DNA of 64,000 nucleotides from Amycolatopsis bartoniae (GCF_014191255.1 NZ_JACHWH010000002.1:1-64000); one strand, 5' to 3'; shown: positions 10,898-20,049, numbered from the stretch's first letter. Numbers and translations: made by a program. The notes: generated by a model not told the origin, from the letters alone.

Positions 10898-11107
10898 ATG
10901 CCAGTCAAGCACGTCGGGAAGCACCGCCTCGGCACGCCCGGGCTGGTGCACTGCGTGGAGCATCGTTCCATCGCGCTGGCGCTGGAGGAGTACCGGCGCA
11001 CGTGGCTGACGGCCCTGCTCGTCCCGGCGAAGCACAGCCTGGCCGGGCTGCGCCGCCGCGCGAGCCTGGCGGCCGCCGAACGCGCCTGGCGCCCGGCCAC
11101 GGCCTGA
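10898..11107 (+). CDS. Small basic hypothetical protein
   Basis: Protein of 69 aa with no recognised domain. The ATG has a very good ribosome site (GGAGGAACG), which with the codon pattern supports translation. It starts MPVKHVGKHRLGTPGLVHC, continues with a helical stretch (SIALALEEYRRTWLTALL) and ends in an arginine-rich amphipathic part (GLRRRASLAAAERAWRPA). It is divergent from coaE, with 129 bases between the starts, and converges on the S1 protease gene. The basic, helical character could suit a small nucleic-acid-associated or membrane-associated peptide, but no function can be claimed. Confidence 0.6.
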   Translation: MPVKHVGKHRLGTPGLVHCVEHRSIALALEEYRRTWLTALLVPAKHSLAGLRRRASLAAAERAWRPATA

Positions 11108-11112
11108 GCCGC

Positions 11113-11127
11113 GGGGCGGAGCGCCCC
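11113..11127. terminator. Short GC hairpin between convergent genes
   Basis: GGGGCG, loop GAG, CGCCCC: a perfect 6-bp stem with a 3-base loop just after the small basic gene at 10898-11107 and before the 3' end of the S1 protease gene. A second GC-rich complement (CCCCGCCCC) lies a few bases on. There is no T tract, so this is at best a weak factor-independent terminator for the convergent pair. Confidence 0.35.
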
Positions 11128-11151
11128 GGCGGGCACCCCGCCCCGGAGTCC

Positions 11152-12282
11152 TCAGCCGGTGACCAGGGTCAGCCGGTAGGCCGACAGGATCTCGTTCACG
11201 GGCTGGAAGAACGTCGTGCCGCCGCGGGTGCAGTCGCCCGAGCCGCCCGAGGTGACGCCCTGCGCCTGGGTGCCGCTGACCCACGAGCCGCCGGAGTCGC
11301 CGGGCTCCGCGCACGCGTTCGTCTTCGTCAGGCCCGAGACCGTGCCCTCCGGGTAGTTCACCGTCTGGTTCGTGGCCTGGATCGTGCCGCAGTGCCAGCC
11401 CGAGGTGGAGCCCGACCGGCACACCGACGACCCCACCGCGGCCGCGGTGGAACCGGTCACCGTCACGTCGCCGTGCCCGAATCCGTCCACTGTGGACGTC
11501 GGTGTCCAGCTGGAGTTCGTGCGCACGAAGGAGTAGTCGTTGCCGGGGAAGGAGGACGACTGGAACGTGCCCATCGCCGTGCCGTCCGCGCCCCGCACCG
11601 AGTCGCCCGCGCGCCCGCAGTGCCCCGCCGACACGAACCCGCCGGTGACGGAGAAGCCGATCGAGCAGCGAGCCGTGTTGTTGATGAAGTACGCCTGCCC
11701 GCCCACGACGTCGCCCCCGTACAGGCGGGGCGCCGACGCAACGGACTCGACGCGCACCGGCCCGGAGGACTCGGCGAAGTCGAGGAACTGCCGCACGGCC
11801 GCGCCCGTGGCGCCCTGGCGCACCTGCACGACGAGCGAGTTCGCGCGCTCGTCGACGTACCAGCCGGTGACCTCCCTGGGCGCGGTCTGCCCGGCGTACC
11901 CGTCGACGGCGGCCTTCGCGGAGTCCAGCGCGGCCTGCGTGTGGGCCACGGTCACGACGTTCGCCCCGGCCGCGCGCACCGCGCCCGCCCTGGCCGCGTC
12001 GGTCACGGCCACCACCAGCTTGCCGGCGGCGGCGTCGTACCAGGACCCGCCGTACGCCGCGCCCGCGGCGTCCCGCGCGGCGGCTTCGGAGGTCATCGCC
12101 GTCGCTTCGTGGGCCAGGCGGACCTGCACCTGCTCCGCGGTCAGGCCGAGGTCGGCCTGCATCGCGTTCTCGACGGGCCGCACCGGACCGGCGGCGGGGG
12201 CGGTGAGATATACGGCGAGCGCGGCACCGGCGGCCACCGCCGCCCCCGCGCCCACCCACTTCGTCAGGCTCGTTCGCTTCAT
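11152..12282 (-). CDS. Secreted S1 protease, streptogrisin/alpha-lytic type
   Basis: Chymotrypsin-fold serine endopeptidase of 376 aa made as a prepro-enzyme. Residues 1-30 are a signal peptide (KR, then GAGAAVAAGAALAVYL). Residues about 35-185 form the alpha-lytic protease prodomain that acts as folding chaperone. The mature enzyme starts near residue 188 (YGGDVVGGQAYF). The catalytic triad is visible: His221 (SAGHCG), Asp249 (GNDYSFV) and Ser330 (EPGDSGGSW). Six cysteines (206, 222, 288, 298, 324, 351) fit the three usual disulfides. The ATG at 12282 puts the signal peptide at the right place. It should be an extracellular protease for nutrient scavenging. Confidence 0.95.
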   Translation of the reverse strand: MKRTSLTKWVGAGAAVAAGAALAVYLTAPAAGPVRPVENAMQADLGLTAEQVQVRLAHEATAMTSEAAARDAAGAAYGGSWYDAAAGKLVVAVTDAARAGAVRAAGANVVTVAHTQAALDSAKAAVDGYAGQTAPREVTGWYVDERANSLVVQVRQGATGAAVRQFLDFAESSGPVRVESVASAPRLYGGDVVGGQAYFINNTARCSIGFSVTGGFVSAGHCGRAGDSVRGADGTAMGTFQSSSFPGNDYSFVRTNSSWTPTSTVDGFGHGDVTVTGSTAAAVGSSVCRSGSTSGWHCGTIQATNQTVNYPEGTVSGLTKTNACAEPGDSGGSWVSGTQAQGVTSGGSGDCTRGGTTFFQPVNEILSAYRLTLVTG

Positions 12283-12422
12283 TCGATCACTCCAGCTGTC
12301 GGGGACCGGGTCGCGACCTGCTTTCGCGGCCACACCCGGGCACACGGACGGCGGAGCCTCCGGGACGGGGGTTGGGAAATAACAGGCAAGACGACGGGGA
12401 ACGACGTCCCGCGGCGGAAAAG

Positions 12423-13607
12423 CTAGTTGACGCAGCCCGACAGGTCGGTGCTGTCGGCGCTGGGCACGAGCGAGGTCTCCGTGGTCTGCGGGGCACTGCT
12501 TTCGGCCGCCTGCGCCGCCACGCTCGTCGGCGGCGAGGAGGACGACGCCGGCACGCTCTCCCCCAGCAGGTTCGCGATGAACGAGCGCACCTGCACGGGA
12601 TCGACCTTCACCGCGTCGCCGTCGGACGGCGTCTGCAGGCTCAGCGACTGCACGGGGATCGTGGCGAACGTGAGCCCGTCGGAGCTGAGCGAGCGCATCT
12701 GCTGGGCGAACGTGAGGATGTCCCAGCCCTGGTCGATGAGCACCGCCTGCTGCACGGCCTCGATGAGGTTCTCCAGCTTCACCGGGTTGGCGAGCGTGCC
12801 CGCCCCGAGCACGACCTTCGCCGCGCTGGCCAGGAACGCCTGCTGCCGCGCGATCCGGTCGAGGTCGCCGTTGGGCAGCCCGTGCCGCTGCCGGACGAAC
12901 GCGAGCGCCTGCGCCCCGGACAGCGTCTGCTGCCCGGCCGGGAAGTCCGCGCCGGAGTAGCTGTCGTGCACCGGCTCCTTGAGGCACACCGGCACGCCGC
13001 CGACGGCCAGGCTGAGGGAGTAGAAGCCGACGAGGTTGACCGCCGCGTAGTGGTTGATCCTGAGCCCGGTGAACTGCTCGACGGTCTGGATCGCCGTGCG
13101 GGCGCCCGCCTGGTCGGCCCGGCGTTCGCGGGCCGCGCCGGTAACACCCTGCTGGGTCAGCTCGTCGTACTCCTGGTGCCTGCCGTAGCTGTACGCGGAG
13201 TTGATCTTGTGCTTGCCGTAGGTCCCCGCGAGCTGGACGTAGGAGTCGCGCGGGATGGAGATGGCCGTCGCCTCGCCGCCGCCCTCCGGGATGTGCACGA
13301 CGATCATGGTGTCGGTGGTGTCGCCGCCGTCGCTCTGGTCCCCGGCGTGCAGCTGGTCGAGCACGTTCTGCGGCAGCGGGTTGCCCTGCGCGTCCGTGCG
13401 CGAGTCGACGCCGACCAGCAGGATGTTCTGCTCCGGGATCGGGACGTCCGGGGTGCTGCCGGGCAGCTGCGCGCCGGGCTCGATGACGTCGGCGGTGGCC
13501 AGGCCGCTGCTCAGGCGGCTGACCTGCGTCCAGGCGTAGCCGGTGGTGCCGAGCACGAGGACGGAGACGAGCCCGAGAGCCGTGTAGGCGACCGGCCTCC
13601 AGCGCAC
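12423..13607 (-). CDS. LCP family cell-wall polymer ligase (LytR-CpsA-Psr)
   Basis: Protein of 394 aa with an N-terminal membrane anchor (residues 5-27, AYTALGLVSVLVLGTTGYAW) and an extracytoplasmic LCP domain. Motifs seen: NILLVGVDSR, TDTMIVVHIP, AISIPRDSYVQL with the pyrophosphate-binding arginine, KINSAYSYG, and ALAFVRQRHGLPNGDLDRIARQQ. LCP enzymes move polyprenyl-linked glycopolymers (arabinogalactan or teichoic-type) onto peptidoglycan. The C-terminal 60 residues are Ser/Thr/Ala/Pro-rich and end in GCVN, without a clear LytR_C domain. The GTG start has GGGAGG upstream. The gene lies on the same strand as the S1 protease, 140 bases apart, so coupling is not evident. Confidence 0.93.
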   Translation of the reverse strand: MRWRPVAYTALGLVSVLVLGTTGYAWTQVSRLSSGLATADVIEPGAQLPGSTPDVPIPEQNILLVGVDSRTDAQGNPLPQNVLDQLHAGDQSDGGDTTDTMIVVHIPEGGGEATAISIPRDSYVQLAGTYGKHKINSAYSYGRHQEYDELTQQGVTGAARERRADQAGARTAIQTVEQFTGLRINHYAAVNLVGFYSLSLAVGGVPVCLKEPVHDSYSGADFPAGQQTLSGAQALAFVRQRHGLPNGDLDRIARQQAFLASAAKVVLGAGTLANPVKLENLIEAVQQAVLIDQGWDILTFAQQMRSLSSDGLTFATIPVQSLSLQTPSDGDAVKVDPVQVRSFIANLLGESVPASSSSPPTSVAAQAAESSAPQTTETSLVPSADSTDLSGCVN

Positions 13608-13772
13608 CTCGATCCCTCCCCTGCCTCACCTGTTCCGGTGATACCCATTCTCCACGGGATATCTGACAGTTACCTGTGAATTTCGAGTCCACTCTTGTGA
13701 ACTTCACATCACTGGAACGAGGGAAAGCGCGGCGGGACGTCGTCACGGGCAGGCGGGGCGTCCCGCCGCGCC

Positions 13773-13811
13773 GGCCGGCGGCTCCGAGGGGGAGAGCGGG
13801 AGCCGCCGGCC
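13773..13811. terminator. 13-bp perfect stem-loop in intergenic gap
   Basis: GGCCGGCGGCTCC (13773-13785) pairs perfectly with GGAGCCGCCGGCC (13799-13811) around a 13-base loop. It lies 70 bases beyond the stop of the LuxR/ATPase gene on the minus strand and upstream of the LCP gene. It is a plausible transcription end for the regulator gene but has no T tract. The rest of the 272-base gap holds an AT-richer stretch (13650-13720) that probably includes the LCP promoter. Confidence 0.45.
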
Positions 13812-13880
13812 TGGTTCGAGGTGGCCCGTCCAGCATGACGTGCCGATCCACTGGGCGAACCGGGAGTTCTACGGAGAGAA

Positions 13881-16133
13881 CTACGTAGTTCCGGCTCCGG
13901 CTGCGCGGCGCTCGGTGAGCCACGCGGCGATCTGGGCCCGGGAGGAGAATCCGAGCTTCGCCAGGATGTTCTCCACGTGCGTTTCGGCCGTGCGTTGGGC
14001 AATCACCAACCGTGCGGCGATCTCGCGATTGCTGAGCCCTTCCGCGACGAGCCCCGCGATCTCCCGCTCCCGCCGCGTGAGGCCGCCCGGGCGCGGCGCC
14101 GGGCCGGGCGAGGGAGGCGCCGTCTTTTCGGTCAGCGCGAACGCGAGCACCTCGTCGGCTCCGCCGTGTGCGGTCGCGTCGAACGCGGTCTCGAAGGTCC
14201 GGTCGTCGAGCACCCGCCGCACCCGAGTCGCACAGTGTTCGCCGAACTCCCGGTACGGCGTGGTTCCGGCAATCCGCCACCCCGCCGAGCGCCAGGCGGC
14301 GCGCGCGGCGCCGAGCAGTCCGGCCGCCCGTTCGGGCAGACCCGCTGCCTCCGCGCACCACGCGAGCGCGTCGACGGCGAGGGCGAGCTGCGCCGGATCG
14401 CCCGTCCGGAGCGCGATCGCCTCACGAAGCAGGGCCGAGGCACGCAGGTGGTCGCCGCGCCGCAACTCGTGCAGCGCGACCGCCCACAGCGCGTACCCCC
14501 GGGACCACTCCGCGCGCCGCGTCTCGCTCAGCGCGAGCGCCTCCTCGGCGGCCTTCATCCCGGCGGCGTCGTCGAGGAAGAACGCGACGCCTGCCAGCAG
14601 GACCAGCGTCGGAAAGATTTCGGAGCCGGCGTCGAGGCGCCGGTAGGTGGCCAGCGCCTTCTCCAGCCGTGCCCGCGCGCTGACCAGGTCCCCGTCCAGG
14701 AATCGCGCGAGACCGGTGCACCGCGCGTAACCTGCGTGCGCCCGTTCGTCGCCGGTCTCGTCGGCCAGCTCGCGCAGCTCGACAAGCATCGCCCGCGCGG
14801 GTTCCGCGGTCTGCAACGCCAGGAACGCGGCCGCCTCCAAGGCTCGCGCGCGCTCCGGCCCGGCGTGCGCCGGCGCGGCGGCGAGCAGCCGCCTGCCCTC
14901 GGCTGCCAGGCCGCTCGCACACCAGAAGTCGCGCAGTGCCAAGGAAATCTCCGGCGAGCCGCGGTGTTCGAGCGCCACCCGCACGTTCGGGTACTCGCGG
15001 CGCAGCCGGTCCAGCCACTCCAGCTGCCGGGGCCCGAACGACTCCGCCTCGAAGTGCCGCCCGAGCCGCCGGACGTACGCGAGCAGCCGGGCGTGCACCT
15101 CCGCCGCCCACCCCGACTCCGCGAGCCGGACTTCCCCGTACTCCCGCACGGTTTCGAGCATCCGGTACCACGCGTTGTGCCCCGCTCCGCCGTCTTCCCG
15201 CGCCAGGACCGACTTGTCGACCAGCGCGGCGACCAGGTCGAGCACGTCCTCACCCGCGAGGTCGCCGCACACGGCCTCCGCCGTCTCCAGGTCGAACCCG
15301 CCCGCCAGCACTGACGTCGCCGCCCACACCGTCTGTTCCCGCGGCGTGCACAGCTCGAAGCTCCAGGCGATCGCGGCCTCCAGCGTCCGCTGGCGCGGCG
15401 CCGCCGTGCGGTGGCCCGTGGTGAGCAGGCCGAAGCGGTCGTCGAGGCGGTGCAGCAGCTGCTCGGGCGAGAGCACCCGCAGCCGCACGGCCGCGAGCTC
15501 GATCGCCAGCGGTATCCCGTCGAGGCGGCGGCAGATACGCGTCACCAGGTCCCGGTTGCCCGCGTCGAGCCGGAAACCGGGCTGCGCCGCGGCGGCGCGG
15601 TCGGCGAACAACGCCACGGCGTCCTCGGTCACGGGCAGCGGCGGCACGACGAGCACCTGCTCGCCGTCCGCGCGCAGGAGCTGCGTGCTGGTGGCGAGGA
15701 TCCGCACGTTTTCCGTCTGCGACAACAGTTCCGTGGCGTACGCGGCACACGCGGGCACCAGTTGCTCGCAGTTGTCGAGGATCAGCAGCAGCCTGCTGTC
15801 CCGTAGCCGGGCCGGAACCTCGCTCTCGGCCAGTCCGAGCCCGGCGGCGACCGCGGCGGGCAGCGCCGCCGGATCCGTGAGCCCGGCCAGCCGCACGAGC
15901 CACACTCCGTCGGGAAACGCGCGCCGCAGCCCGGCACCGGCGCGCACAGCGAGCCTGCTCTTGCCGACTCCGGCGACCCCGGTCAGCATCACGAGCCGGG
16001 CCGCGGTGAGCAGCCGCTTCGTTTCGCCCAGCTCCTCCCGCCTGCCCACGAAGCCGGTCAGCTCGGCGGGCAGGTTGCCAGAAGTCCTCGGCGAGCCGGA
16101 CACAGCCGCCAGTGTAGGCCGCTCGGCGAACAC
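13881..16133 (-). CDS. LuxR-family regulator with NB-ARC-type ATPase
   Basis: Large regulator of about 750 aa. After a short leader it has an AAA/NB-ARC-like ATPase: FVGRREELGETKRLL, Walker A GVAGVGKSRLAVRAG, Walker B RLLLILDNCEQL, GIPLAIELAAVRLRVLSPEQL. A long helical TPR-like middle (about 350-660) precedes a C-terminal LuxR helix-turn-helix (LTRREREIAGLVAEGLSNREIA, VIAQRTAETHVENILAKLGF). It has no BTAD or SARP DNA-binding domain at the N-terminus, unlike AfsR. Such ATPases are signal-integrating activators of metabolism. The start is uncertain: 16133 gives the longest form, GTG at 16103 (SGSPRTSGNLPAEL) is an alternative. Target genes are unknown. Confidence 0.88.
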   Translation of the reverse strand: MFAERPTLAAVSGSPRTSGNLPAELTGFVGRREELGETKRLLTAARLVMLTGVAGVGKSRLAVRAGAGLRRAFPDGVWLVRLAGLTDPAALPAAVAAGLGLAESEVPARLRDSRLLLILDNCEQLVPACAAYATELLSQTENVRILATSTQLLRADGEQVLVVPPLPVTEDAVALFADRAAAAQPGFRLDAGNRDLVTRICRRLDGIPLAIELAAVRLRVLSPEQLLHRLDDRFGLLTTGHRTAAPRQRTLEAAIAWSFELCTPREQTVWAATSVLAGGFDLETAEAVCGDLAGEDVLDLVAALVDKSVLAREDGGAGHNAWYRMLETVREYGEVRLAESGWAAEVHARLLAYVRRLGRHFEAESFGPRQLEWLDRLRREYPNVRVALEHRGSPEISLALRDFWCASGLAAEGRRLLAAAPAHAGPERARALEAAAFLALQTAEPARAMLVELRELADETGDERAHAGYARCTGLARFLDGDLVSARARLEKALATYRRLDAGSEIFPTLVLLAGVAFFLDDAAGMKAAEEALALSETRRAEWSRGYALWAVALHELRRGDHLRASALLREAIALRTGDPAQLALAVDALAWCAEAAGLPERAAGLLGAARAAWRSAGWRIAGTTPYREFGEHCATRVRRVLDDRTFETAFDATAHGGADEVLAFALTEKTAPPSPGPAPRPGGLTRREREIAGLVAEGLSNREIAARLVIAQRTAETHVENILAKLGFSSRAQIAAWLTERRAAGAGTT

Positions 16134-16160
16134 CGGGAACTTTCCGGAAAACGGTTGCCG

Positions 16161-17015
16161 TCAGGCTCCGCGGTAGGGCAACGCAGGCAGGCCCCGCACC
16201 TCTGGGCGGTACCGGAACAGCGCACCCGCCTCCGGCTGCGTCCCCTCGGAAACACCCTGGCGCGAGGTGGTCACGTACAGCTCGTCGAGCGCCGGGCCAC
16301 CGAAGGTGCAGGCGGTGACCTGGGTGACCGGCAGCGGCACGTGCTCCTCCAGGCGCCCGTCCGGCGTGTAGCACCGCACGGCACCGCCACCCCACAACGC
16401 GACCCACAGCCTGCCGTCGGCGTCCACCGTCATGCCGTCGGGCGAGCCCGCCTCCTCCGGGATCTCCACCACCGGGCGGCGGCCGGTGAGCCCACGCCCG
16501 GTGTCGTAGTCGAAGGCGTCGACGCGGTGCGTGGGAGTGTCGATGTAGTACGCGGTGCTGCCGTCGGGGCTCCAGGCCAGGCCGTTGGAGATCGTCACGC
16601 CGGTGAGCACGAGCTCCGTGGAGCCGTCGGCGTTCAGCCGGTACAGGCTGCCGCGTCCTTCGGTCTCCTGATAGGACATCGATCCACAGTAGAACCGGCC
16701 GTCGGGGTCACAACCGCCGTCGTTCATCCGGACATCCTTGTCCTGCCACAGTTCCGGCAGCGGCCGAATGTCCGAAAGCGACTCGTCGGCGAGCGCGAAA
16801 CCCCGCTCGACGGCCAGCACCACGCCCCCGCCCGCGCGCGGGCGCAGGGCCGCGGCGACCGAGCCCACGTGGTGGCGGGCCACCCGCTCGCCGACGAGTT
16901 CCAACACGTCCCCGGCGAGCATGTCGACGTACCGCAGACCCGGCCAGCCGTCGTGCCACACGGGCCCTTCCCCGTGCTCCGCAACGGGATCCGTCACCTG
17001 TTCCACTGTGGACAC
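16161..17015 (-). CDS. SMP-30/gluconolaconase/LRE family lactonase
   Basis: Six-bladed propeller hydrolase of 284 aa. Motifs: AEHGEGPVWHDG at the start with the metal-binding glutamate, DVRMNDGGCDPDGRFYCGSM, TISNGLAWSPDGSTAYYIDT and GSPDGMTVDADGRLWVALWGGG, which supply the conserved Asn/Asp metal ligands. Enzymes of this family open sugar lactones such as gluconolactone, L-arabinolactone or galactonolactone. The GTG start overlaps the stop of the GntR-type regulator gene by one base (TAGTG), so the two are one operon. Divergent sugar ABC genes and a mutarotase suggest a role in oxidative sugar catabolism, but no sugar dehydrogenase is visible here, so the substrate stays open. Confidence 0.9.
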   Translation of the reverse strand: MSTVEQVTDPVAEHGEGPVWHDGWPGLRYVDMLAGDVLELVGERVARHHVGSVAAALRPRAGGGVVLAVERGFALADESLSDIRPLPELWQDKDVRMNDGGCDPDGRFYCGSMSYQETEGRGSLYRLNADGSTELVLTGVTISNGLAWSPDGSTAYYIDTPTHRVDAFDYDTGRGLTGRRPVVEIPEEAGSPDGMTVDADGRLWVALWGGGAVRCYTPDGRLEEHVPLPVTQVTACTFGGPALDELYVTTSRQGVSEGTQPEAGALFRYRPEVRGLPALPYRGA

Positions 17016-17743
17016 TACTGCTCCTCCGTCATCCGCCGGACCGCTTCGGTGGTGGTTTCGAGCAGCTTGCGCATCGCGCGCCCGGCGGCCACCGGGCGGC
17101 GGCCGCGCACCGCCACGAGCACGGCCTGGTGCAGGGGCAGGGTCGCGGCGACCCCGCCCGGCGCGTGCGAGCTGGCCTCCAGCCCGTGGTACAGCCCGGT
17201 TTCCAGCAGCCGGCCGAGTTGCTCGATGAGCTGGTTTCCGCTGGCCCGCAGAAGGGTCAGGTGGAACGTCAGGTCGGCGTCGACGAACGCGTCCGCTCCC
17301 TCGGGCAGCCCGGGCGCGTGGCTCTCCATCCGCTGGTACGCGTCCTGCAGCACCGCCACCTGCTCGGTGGTGGCCCGCTGGGCGGCGAGCTGCGCGGCAC
17401 CGGGCTCGACCATCAGCCGCAGCTCCAGCAGGTCGGCCAGGAAGTCCGACTTGGCCAGCTCACCGTGCCAGTTGATCACCTCGCGGTCCATCAGGTTCCA
17501 CTGGTCCCGCGGCAGCACGCGCGTGCCCAGCCGCGGCCGTGCCTCCACCATTCCCTTGGCGGCCAAGGCTTTCACCGCCTCGCGGACGCCGCCGCGGCTG
17601 ACGTCGAGCTGCGCGGCCAGCTCCCCCTCGTTCGGCAGCCTGCTGCCCGCGGGCAGCTCGCCGGACACGATCCGGCGGCCGAGCCACTCGACGACCCGCC
17701 CGTGGATCGTCCGGTGCCTGCCGAGTGGCCCCTCCTTGGTCAT
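17015..17743 (-). CDS. FadR-subfamily GntR transcriptional regulator
   Basis: Regulator of about 242 aa. The N-terminal winged helix (RVVEWLGRRIVSGELPAGSRL, NEGELAAQLDVSRGGVREAVKALAAKGMVEAR) is followed by an FCD effector domain (LLELRLMVEPGAAQLAA, DADLTFHLTLLRASGN, HQAVLVAVRGRRPVAAGRAM) with the Asp/His residues that bind metal and a sugar acid in related proteins. The ATG at 17743 is preferred over a GTG 6 bases earlier. It is co-transcribed with the lactonase and divergent from the sugar transporter. A palindromic site overlapping the transporter promoter (17854-17868) is the likely operator, so this is probably the local repressor. Confidence 0.94.
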   Translation of the reverse strand: MTKEGPLGRHRTIHGRVVEWLGRRIVSGELPAGSRLPNEGELAAQLDVSRGGVREAVKALAAKGMVEARPRLGTRVLPRDQWNLMDREVINWHGELAKSDFLADLLELRLMVEPGAAQLAAQRATTEQVAVLQDAYQRMESHAPGLPEGADAFVDADLTFHLTLLRASGNQLIEQLGRLLETGLYHGLEASSHAPGGVAATLPLHQAVLVAVRGRRPVAAGRAMRKLLETTTEAVRRMTEEQ

Positions 17744-17838
17744 GCGCACGGAGTAATCCTCAAATCATAAATCCACAAAGTCAAACGAGGGCCTTGTCCG
17801 AATCGTTACCTCGGCCGCGATCATCGTCCCGCGGAGCC

Positions 17839-17868
17839 TTGACGGATTCGACTAATCATCCAATGATT
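17839..17868 (+). promoter_or_regulatory. Promoter with GntR/FadR-type operator for the sugar ABC operon
   Basis: TTGACG (17839-17844), a 17-base spacer and AATGAT (17862-17867) form a plausible primary-sigma promoter about 50 bases before the binding-protein ATG. The perfect 6-3-6 palindrome AATCAT-CCA-ATGATT (17854-17868) covers the -10 element. ATCATnnnATGAT palindromes of this kind are typical operators of FCD-type GntR regulators, and the regulator gene is adjacent and divergent. Half-sites (AAATCAT) recur near 17763, on the regulator side. Repression by blocking the -10 is the natural reading. Confidence 0.7.
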
Positions 17869-17919
17869 CAGGCACGCTGCAGACCCCGGGTTCCCCGCCG
17901 AAGTGGATGGGTGGTTCAT

Positions 17920-19017
17920 ATGACGGATGCGCAGGCCGCGACCTCGCGGAGGGCCGCACTCAGATTCCTCGGGGCAGGGGGTGGGGCGGTCGCCGCGAGC
18001 GCTCTGCTCACCGCCTGCAACGGAGTGCAGTCGAACTCCGGGTCGGGCGGTGTCGGCGCCTTCCCCAGCACCCCGGGCTGGCGGTTCACGTTCATCAACC
18101 ACGTGACCACGAACTCGTTCTTCAACCCCACCAAGACGGGCATGCAGGACGCGGCGAAGCTGCTCGGCCTGCCGGAACCGCAGTGGACCGGCTCCGCCGA
18201 GGGCAACGTGTCCGAGATGGCCAACGCCTTCTCCACCGCGATCAACGGCAACGTCGACGGCATCGCGATCGCGCTGACCGACAACAACGCCTTCGTGGAA
18301 CCGACGAAACGGGCACTGGCCAAGGGCATCCCGGTGATCGCGTACAACGCGACCGCGGCGGGCAACTACCCGCTCACGTACGTGGGGCAGGACCTCTACC
18401 AGTCCGGGTTCCAGATGGGACAGCGGATCGCGAAGGACGTCACGTCCGGGCTGATCCTCGTGGGCATCTCGCAGCCGGGCGGCAACAACGTGCAGCCGCG
18501 GCTGGACGGCATCACCGACGCGCTCAAGCAGGCCGCGCCGGGTGTGCAGGTGCAGTCGGTCAACACCGGCGCCGAGCAGGCCAACGAGCTGAACGCGATC
18601 ACCGCCGCCTACGACGGGCACACCGACGCCAAGGGCATCTACGCCGTGGACGCCGGCAGCACCGCGTCCATCGCGCAGCTGATCGGCAACCGCGGGCTGC
18701 AGGGCAAGGTGCACGCCGGCGGGTACGACACGTTGTCCGACACGCTCAAGGGCGTCGACTCGGGCGCGCTCGACTTCACCATCGACCAGTCCGCCTACCT
18801 GCAGGGCTTCCTGCCGGTGCTGTACATGTACCTGTTCCGGCTGTCCGGCACACTCGTCGCGCCCCCGGTCACCGACACCGGCCTCACGTTCGTCACCAAG
18901 GAGAACGTCGGGCCCTACCTGTCGGCGAACAGCAAGTTCGAGGGCGGGCCGAAGACGGACCTGGTGCCGATGCCCGCCTCGATCCCGCTGCCCGCGGCGA
19001 CCTCGTCGACCCGCTAG
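17920..19017 (+). CDS. Sugar ABC transporter substrate-binding lipoprotein
   Basis: Periplasmic-binding-protein type I (RbsB/XylF-like) of 365 aa. The N-terminus has a twin-arginine motif (TSRRAALRFLGAGGG), a hydrophobic stretch and a lipobox (LLTAC), so it is a Tat-exported lipoprotein held on the outer face of the membrane. The mature protein shows the family features NHVTTNSFFNPTKTGMQDAA, NVDGIAIALTDNNAF, GIPVIAYNATAAG, QPGGNNVQPRLDGITDAL and GIYAVDAGSTASIAQLI. It delivers a monosaccharide to the permease and ATPase encoded next. The ATG at 17920 is the first that gives a proper signal peptide; longer in-frame starts do not. Confidence 0.93.
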   Translation: MTDAQAATSRRAALRFLGAGGGAVAASALLTACNGVQSNSGSGGVGAFPSTPGWRFTFINHVTTNSFFNPTKTGMQDAAKLLGLPEPQWTGSAEGNVSEMANAFSTAINGNVDGIAIALTDNNAFVEPTKRALAKGIPVIAYNATAAGNYPLTYVGQDLYQSGFQMGQRIAKDVTSGLILVGISQPGGNNVQPRLDGITDALKQAAPGVQVQSVNTGAEQANELNAITAAYDGHTDAKGIYAVDAGSTASIAQLIGNRGLQGKVHAGGYDTLSDTLKGVDSGALDFTIDQSAYLQGFLPVLYMYLFRLSGTLVAPPVTDTGLTFVTKENVGPYLSANSKFEGGPKTDLVPMPASIPLPAATSSTR

Positions 19018-19026
19018 GAGCGCTCC

Positions 19027-20049
19027 ATGACCGACGCCCTCACCCGCAAGTCCCCGGGGCGGACCGAGCCCGGCGCGGGCCCCGCCCGCCCCGGCTTCTG
19101 GCTGGGCCTGCTCCGCGTCAAGGAGCTGAGCATCCTGCTGGTGACGATCGCCGCGGCGATCTACTTCAGCCTCACCAGCGGGCCCGGCTTCGCGACGTCC
19201 GACAACTACCACACGATCGCCCAGTACGTCGCACCGTGGGCGATCGTCGGGGCCGGCGAGGTGCTGGTGCTGATCTGCGGGCAGATCGACCTGTCCGCTG
19301 GGTTCGTGTTCACGCTGTCGCCGTTCGTGCTGATGTTGTTCTACAACAACGGTTTCCCGCTGTTCCTCGCGTTGATCGGCTCGGTCGTGGTGAGCGCGCT
19401 GATCGGGATGGTGAACGGGCTGATCCACACGATCTTCGGGTTGTCCGCGTTCATCACCACGCTCGGCATGGCGTTCCTGCTGTGGGGGCTGTCGCTGATC
19501 ATCTCCGGCGGCTCCCCGGTGAGCGCGCCGACGGGCAACTGGGTCTCCTCGACGTTCGGCGGCTGGGGCTGGTCGGAGTTCCTGTGGGCGCTGGTGGTCG
19601 TGGCGGTCGTGCAGACCGTCCTGTCCACCACGCGTTTCGGCATCGCCACGCAGGCCACCGGCGGCAACCCCGTCGGGGCGGCCGAGTCCGGCATCCGCAC
19701 CGGGCGCGTCAAGGTGATCTGCTTCGCGATCACCGGCGGGCTCGCCGGGTTCGCGGGCATCCTGCAGGGCACGCGCGTCGGTTCCTACGACCCGACGAAC
19801 GGCGGGTTCAACACGATGTTCTACGCGGTGGCCGCCGCGGTGATCGGCGGCACCGCGCTGCTCGGCGGGTCCGGCACGGTGATCGGCGCGTTCCTCGGCG
19901 CGCTGCTGCTGGGCCTGGTCTACGACGGGTTCAACCTGACGGGCATCAGCGCCAACGCGTTCTACATGGTGCTGGGGTGCGCGATCCTCATCGCCGCGCT
20001 GCTCAACGTGTACGTCAGCGTCATTCGCAAACGGCTCGGGAGGCAGTAG
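19027..20049 (+). CDS. Sugar ABC transporter permease (RbsC-like)
   Basis: Membrane protein of 340 aa of the BPD_transp_2 family. It has eight to ten hydrophobic segments and the family stretches GGQIDLSAG-like (ICGQIDLSAGFVF), NGLIHTIFGLSAFITTLGMAFLLWG and AVAAAVIGGTALLGGSGTVIGAFLGALLLG. A ribosome site (TAGGAGCG) stands just before the ATG and the gap after the binding-protein gene is 9 bases. The stop overlaps the next GTG (TAGTG). It forms the membrane channel for sugar import together with the ATPase at 20049. Confidence 0.94.
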   Translation: MTDALTRKSPGRTEPGAGPARPGFWLGLLRVKELSILLVTIAAAIYFSLTSGPGFATSDNYHTIAQYVAPWAIVGAGEVLVLICGQIDLSAGFVFTLSPFVLMLFYNNGFPLFLALIGSVVVSALIGMVNGLIHTIFGLSAFITTLGMAFLLWGLSLIISGGSPVSAPTGNWVSSTFGGWGWSEFLWALVVVAVVQTVLSTTRFGIATQATGGNPVGAAESGIRTGRVKVICFAITGGLAGFAGILQGTRVGSYDPTNGGFNTMFYAVAAAVIGGTALLGGSGTVIGAFLGALLLGLVYDGFNLTGISANAFYMVLGCAILIAALLNVYVSVIRKRLGRQ